In this document: positions 4,604 to 6,272 of the stretch, in pieces
How the letters are laid out: every line of letters begins with the position of its first letter
Numbering within the stretch: position 1 is the stretch's first letter
NCBI GenBank assembly: GCA_018239705.1
Contig: JAFEGS010000061.1
Span: 1-6,272, forward strand
Direction of reading: 5' to 3'
Length of the DNA stretch: 6,272 bases
Source of the DNA: Verrucomicrobiota bacterium
GTDB taxonomy: Bacteria > Chlamydiota > Chlamydiia > Chlamydiales > FEN-1388
Made by a program: the position numbers and the translations under genes
Notes under the pieces: model-generated
The model's database searches: none
The model's input: only the letters and a program-made list of their open reading frames with translations
Told to the model about the DNA's origin: nothing

Positions 4604-5287
4604 ATGGAAAAGGAAGCAGCTCCAGGAGTTAAAACGGAACCACGTTTGGGAAATTTGGCTAGTAGTGCTACTGCCCCCTCAATAACACCCAAAAGAGGGA
4701 GAATTCCAGCAGAAAAAAAAGAAGCCCCCCCCAAACCAAAACCTGTTACCAAAGCTGCTGCCAAATATGCAATGGAAAGTTTGAACAAGAAGATGCAAAC
4801 CGAAACAGGCGATGTTGCGAGAATCATGAGTCAGGTATATGCCTACAGAAGACATTTTCCGAAATTGGATTACTCCAGCATGCCAGATACCGCCTCTTTT
4901 GAGGCGTGGTCAGCTTTTCTTGAGGACCTTGTCAATCAAAATGCCGAAGAGGGCAGTGTACAAACTTTGAAACACGTTTATTGCATTTTGTTGGAAGTGG
5001 GAGTAAGAGGCAACATGTTTCTTGGCAACCCTATTGGCATGAACATACGCACGCTACCTGCGGTGGCAAAAACAGCTATCCATGAGAAGAACTTTTTGGA
5101 AAAGGAATTTCAAGAACTGGCTATTCTCCACCCAGAGTGGTGCAGACCTGGGCCTTTTGCGCGTATATGTATTGCGACATTGGGTTTAATCCGTGAGGTT
5201 CATAATGCGGAAACCACCGGAGCCGTTTACACAGCACCAGAAGATAACGTCACCGAAGAAGCAAAACAGAAATACAGGGATTTGTAA
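4604..5287 (+). CDS. Unknown protein, basic disordered N-terminus plus helical domain
   Basis: The product has 227 aa. Residues 1-54 are low in hydrophobics and rich in Lys, Pro and Ala (GRIPAEKKEAPPKPKPVTKAAAK region), typical of a flexible nucleic-acid- or partner-binding tail. Residues 55-205 appear to be a folded helical domain: SFEAWSAFLEDLVNQ (98-112), TLKHVYCILLEVGVRGNMFLGNPIG (121-145), NIRTLPAVAKTAI (147-159), LEKEFQELAILHPEWC (165-180) and FARICIATLGLIREVHN (185-201). The GNxFLGNPIGxNIRTLP stretch has a conserved look, but I cannot name a family. No membrane segment is present. An A8 run (4713-4720) and a C8 run (4725-4732) lie in the coding tail; the frame is intact through both. 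The start follows AAAA and has A at -3. Confidence 0.85.
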   Translation: MEKEAAPGVKTEPRLGNLASSATAPSITPKRGRIPAEKKEAPPKPKPVTKAAAKYAMESLNKKMQTETGDVARIMSQVYAYRRHFPKLDYSSMPDTASFEAWSAFLEDLVNQNAEEGSVQTLKHVYCILLEVGVRGNMFLGNPIGMNIRTLPAVAKTAIHEKNFLEKEFQELAILHPEWCRPGPFARICIATLGLIREVHNAETTGAVYTAPEDNVTEEAKQKYRDL

Positions 5288-5291
5288 AAAC

Positions 5292-5311
5292 AATTTCTAA
5301 GCTTATAAATT
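5292..5311 (+). promoter_or_regulatory. TCTAAG promoter core inside a 20-bp palindrome
   Basis: TTTCTAAG (5294-5301) gives the standard core with TCTA starting 29 nt before the ATG at 5325. It sits in a 20-bp palindrome centred at 5301/5302 with a single mismatched pair (5297/5306), and TAAGCTTA at the middle. It begins 4 nt after the previous stop, so it could also work as a 3'-end hairpin for the 227-aa gene. Confidence 0.5.
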
Positions 5312-5324
5312 AAAGCAAACAAAG

Positions 5325-5726
5325 ATGAATCCATTGTTTCTTGTTGGAGGAGCTGCCGCGCTGTTTTTCATTTATGAGGCCAAACAAAACAATCATGCAG
5401 TCAAACCTCAGAAAACCCATTCACACCTACCCTTGGCGAGTTCACAATTCTCTGATATGAAGGAAAACCCATTTCAACAGAAAGAGAAGATAACAGTCAG
5501 TAAGGTGATGCCATCACAAAGAGGCCAATTAGAGAATCCTGCCTTGGCGGGCCGTTGGATGTTGACCTTGCCCACGGGCTGCATGTTTCCTTGGGTGGGG
5601 AGTTTCAACACATTGAAACGCAAAGTCATTGTAGAGATACCTGGTTTAAAGAAGCCTCCCAAAGGATTTGTGGCTGTGGGAAACTCTCATTTCCAGTTGG
5701 AGACTTTAGATGCATTCAAACAATAA
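5325..5726 (+). CDS. N-terminally anchored small protein
   Basis: The product has 133 aa and belongs to no family I recognise. A short hydrophobic segment (PLFLVGGAAALFFIY, 3-17) starts right after MN and is followed by a polar, basic linker (20-65). This suggests a single N-terminal membrane anchor with no obvious signal-peptidase site. The C-terminal half (about 66-133) looks folded, with beta-prone stretches (GRWMLTLPTGCMFPW, KRKVIVEIPGL, KGFVAVGNSHFQLETL). A small viral membrane protein carrying a soluble domain is the simplest reading; virion placement is inferred from the neighbours. The 90-aa gene's frame is open across its 3' part, but only as a shadow. Confidence 0.82.
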   Translation: MNPLFLVGGAAALFFIYEAKQNNHAVKPQKTHSHLPLASSQFSDMKENPFQQKEKITVSKVMPSQRGQLENPALAGRWMLTLPTGCMFPWVGSFNTLKRKVIVEIPGLKKPPKGFVAVGNSHFQLETLDAFKQ

Positions 5727-5727
5727 A

Positions 5728-5734
5728 TTCTAAC
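5728..5734 (+). promoter_or_regulatory. TCTA promoter core for the 90-aa gene
   Basis: TTCTAAC begins just 2 nt after the previous TAA stop, with TCTA starting 27 nt before the ATG at 5756. It is followed by AACAACA, as the motif before the 265-aa gene is followed by TAACAACA. Confidence 0.45.
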
Positions 5735-5755
5735 AACAACATAAAAGAACAAAAC

Positions 5756-6028
5756 ATGAGCGGCAATTATCGCAGCAAGTTAATACAACCTCGATCCATT
5801 CAAGTCCTACCAAAGTTCTTTAATGAGAGCAACTTTTATTTGCAACATTCAGGCTTGAAAGAAGTGGTGGCCTCTGGAACCGAAAGAGTGAGAGTAGCAG
5901 AAAAGGCAAGAAGACAACGCATGCGACAAACCAATATGGGAGTGACTTACGATACATCGTCTATCACTTGGGCTTTGGGAATCAGCATTGGACTCTTCTT
6001 GTTGGTCACTTTGTTGAGAAATCGTTAA
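5756..6028 (+). CDS. Small C-terminally anchored membrane protein
   Basis: The product has 90 aa. It is polar at the N-terminus, has an Arg/Lys-rich helix at about 43-57 (ERVRVAEKARRQRMRQ), and one membrane segment at about 70-86 (ITWALGISIGLFLLVTLL) that ends in RNR. This is a tail-anchored layout with the basic region facing the cytoplasm or virion interior. It is not recognised as a named family. Start choice: the frame is open back to 5555, but that stretch lies inside the 133-aa gene. The ATG at 5756 has an AAAAC leader and lies 27 nt beyond the start of the promoter core. The basic helix beside a membrane anchor could bind DNA or capsid, by inference only. Confidence 0.85.
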   Translation: MSGNYRSKLIQPRSIQVLPKFFNESNFYLQHSGLKEVVASGTERVRVAEKARRQRMRQTNMGVTYDTSSITWALGISIGLFLLVTLLRNR

Positions 6029-6032
6029 TAAA

Positions 6033-6040
6033 AATCTAAG
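6033..6040 (+). promoter_or_regulatory. AATCTAAG promoter core for the 60-aa gene
   Basis: AATCTAAG followed by CTAAT, 4 nt after the previous stop, with TCTA starting 24 nt before the ATG at 6059. The 15-base stretch 6031-6045 is matched at 6241-6255 with a single C/T difference. Confidence 0.5.
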
Positions 6041-6058
6041 CTAATCTTTAAAGCCACA

Positions 6059-6241
6059 ATGAGCAATCCCTATGATGGAAAAACCATTCAAACAATCATT
6101 GTCTCTTCCGTTTTGACAATGATTGCTGGTTATTATTTGGTGCCTGGCGCTGCCACTTTGACCACAGCAATTTGGTTGGGGGTTGGAAACGCTGTAATCG
6201 AAGCTCTGGCTGTATATCTCATCAACGAATTTACATCTTAA
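6059..6241 (+). CDS. Very small two-pass membrane protein
   Basis: The product has 60 aa, with two hydrophobic segments, about 12-29 (TIIVSSVLTMIAGYYLVP) and about 34-55 (LTTAIWLGVGNAVIEALAVYLI), joined by a tight Gly/Ala/Pro turn. Only short polar ends (MSNPYDGKTIQ and NEFTS) stand outside the membrane, so it is a membrane hairpin and little else. It has its own promoter motif, a good ATG context (CACAATG) and coding-like composition, which together support a real gene despite its size. No family is recognised. Small membrane proteins of this kind are common in virions that carry an internal lipid layer, but viroporin-like function would also fit. Confidence 0.8.
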   Translation: MSNPYDGKTIQTIIVSSVLTMIAGYYLVPGAATLTTAIWLGVGNAVIEALAVYLINEFTS

Positions 6242-6242
6242 A

Positions 6243-6250
6243 AATCTAAG
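6243..6250 (+). promoter_or_regulatory. Promoter core of the gene leaving the window
   Basis: AATCTAAG followed by TTAAT lies 1 nt after the TAA stop at 6239-6241. The window ends in ACAAT at 6268-6272, the same bases that precede the G of the start at 6059. If the next base is G, an ATG begins at 6271, 26 nt beyond the start of TCTA, the same spacing as elsewhere. Confidence 0.5.
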
Positions 6251-6272
6251 TTAATAAAACAACTAAGACAAT

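Noticed and set aside
4713..4732. A8 and C8 runs as possible frameshift sites
   Set aside because: The frame is continuous through both runs and the protein before and after keeps a sensible composition, so neither a sequencing error nor a programmed slip is needed.
5555..5755. Upstream extension of the 90-aa gene
   Set aside because: The frame is open but lies inside the 133-aa gene. The ATG at 5756 has the standard leader and promoter spacing.
1..6272. tRNA genes, CRISPR arrays, insertion sequences, terminal repeats
   Set aside because: No cloverleaf-like segment, regularly spaced direct repeat, transposase motif or long repeat at the window ends was seen.

Overview
The window looks like a compact piece of a eukaryote-infecting double-stranded DNA virus, most likely Nucleocytoviricota or a close relative. 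Two recognisable hallmark genes support this. One is a double-jelly-roll major capsid protein (638-1864, +). The other is a full-length VLTF3-type (poxvirus A2-like) late transcription factor (1867-2781, -). Nothing looks bacterial: there are no Shine-Dalgarno sites, nearly every start codon has an A-rich leader with A at -3, and each gene has its own short AT-rich spacer. A capsid protein of only about 408 residues, beside VLTF3 and a run of tiny membrane proteins, points to a small-genome lineage (mriyavirus/Yaravirus-like, or a polinton-like relative). That placement is inference and cannot be settled without the packaging ATPase, polymerase or replication genes, none of which lies here.

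Layout. At 2-73 there is a probable 3' tail of an upstream gene. A small protein with a FYVE-like zinc finger follows (132-569), then the capsid gene (638-1864). The VLTF3-like gene is the only minus-strand gene. It converges on the capsid gene with 2 bp between their stop codons, and diverges from the next gene across a 56-bp two-way promoter. From 2838 to the end, seven plus-strand genes follow with gaps of 20-37 bp: a 265-aa charged protein, a 95-aa two-pass membrane protein, a 195-aa helical protein, a 227-aa protein with a disordered basic N-terminus, a 133-aa N-terminally anchored protein, a 90-aa C-terminally anchored protein and a 60-aa two-pass membrane protein. A next gene probably begins at 6271. 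The four small membrane proteins beside the capsid gene suggest a virion-assembly block with an internal membrane.

Regulation. Each plus-strand gene has a TCTA-like core, TTTCT(A/T) or AATCTAAG, usually 24-30 nt before its ATG. The motif also sits before the presumed gene that leaves the window. It resembles the TCTA late-promoter core described for Cafeteria roenbergensis virus and reused by its virophage Mavirus. The lone minus-strand transcription factor gene lacks it. In addition, short inverted repeats straddle or abut several stop codons, including one shared by the two convergent genes, which recalls the mimivirus hairpin rule for mRNA 3' ends. If both hold, the block is co-expressed late, the VLTF3-like protein is a candidate activator of the TCTA promoters, and each gene makes its own monocistronic mRNA.
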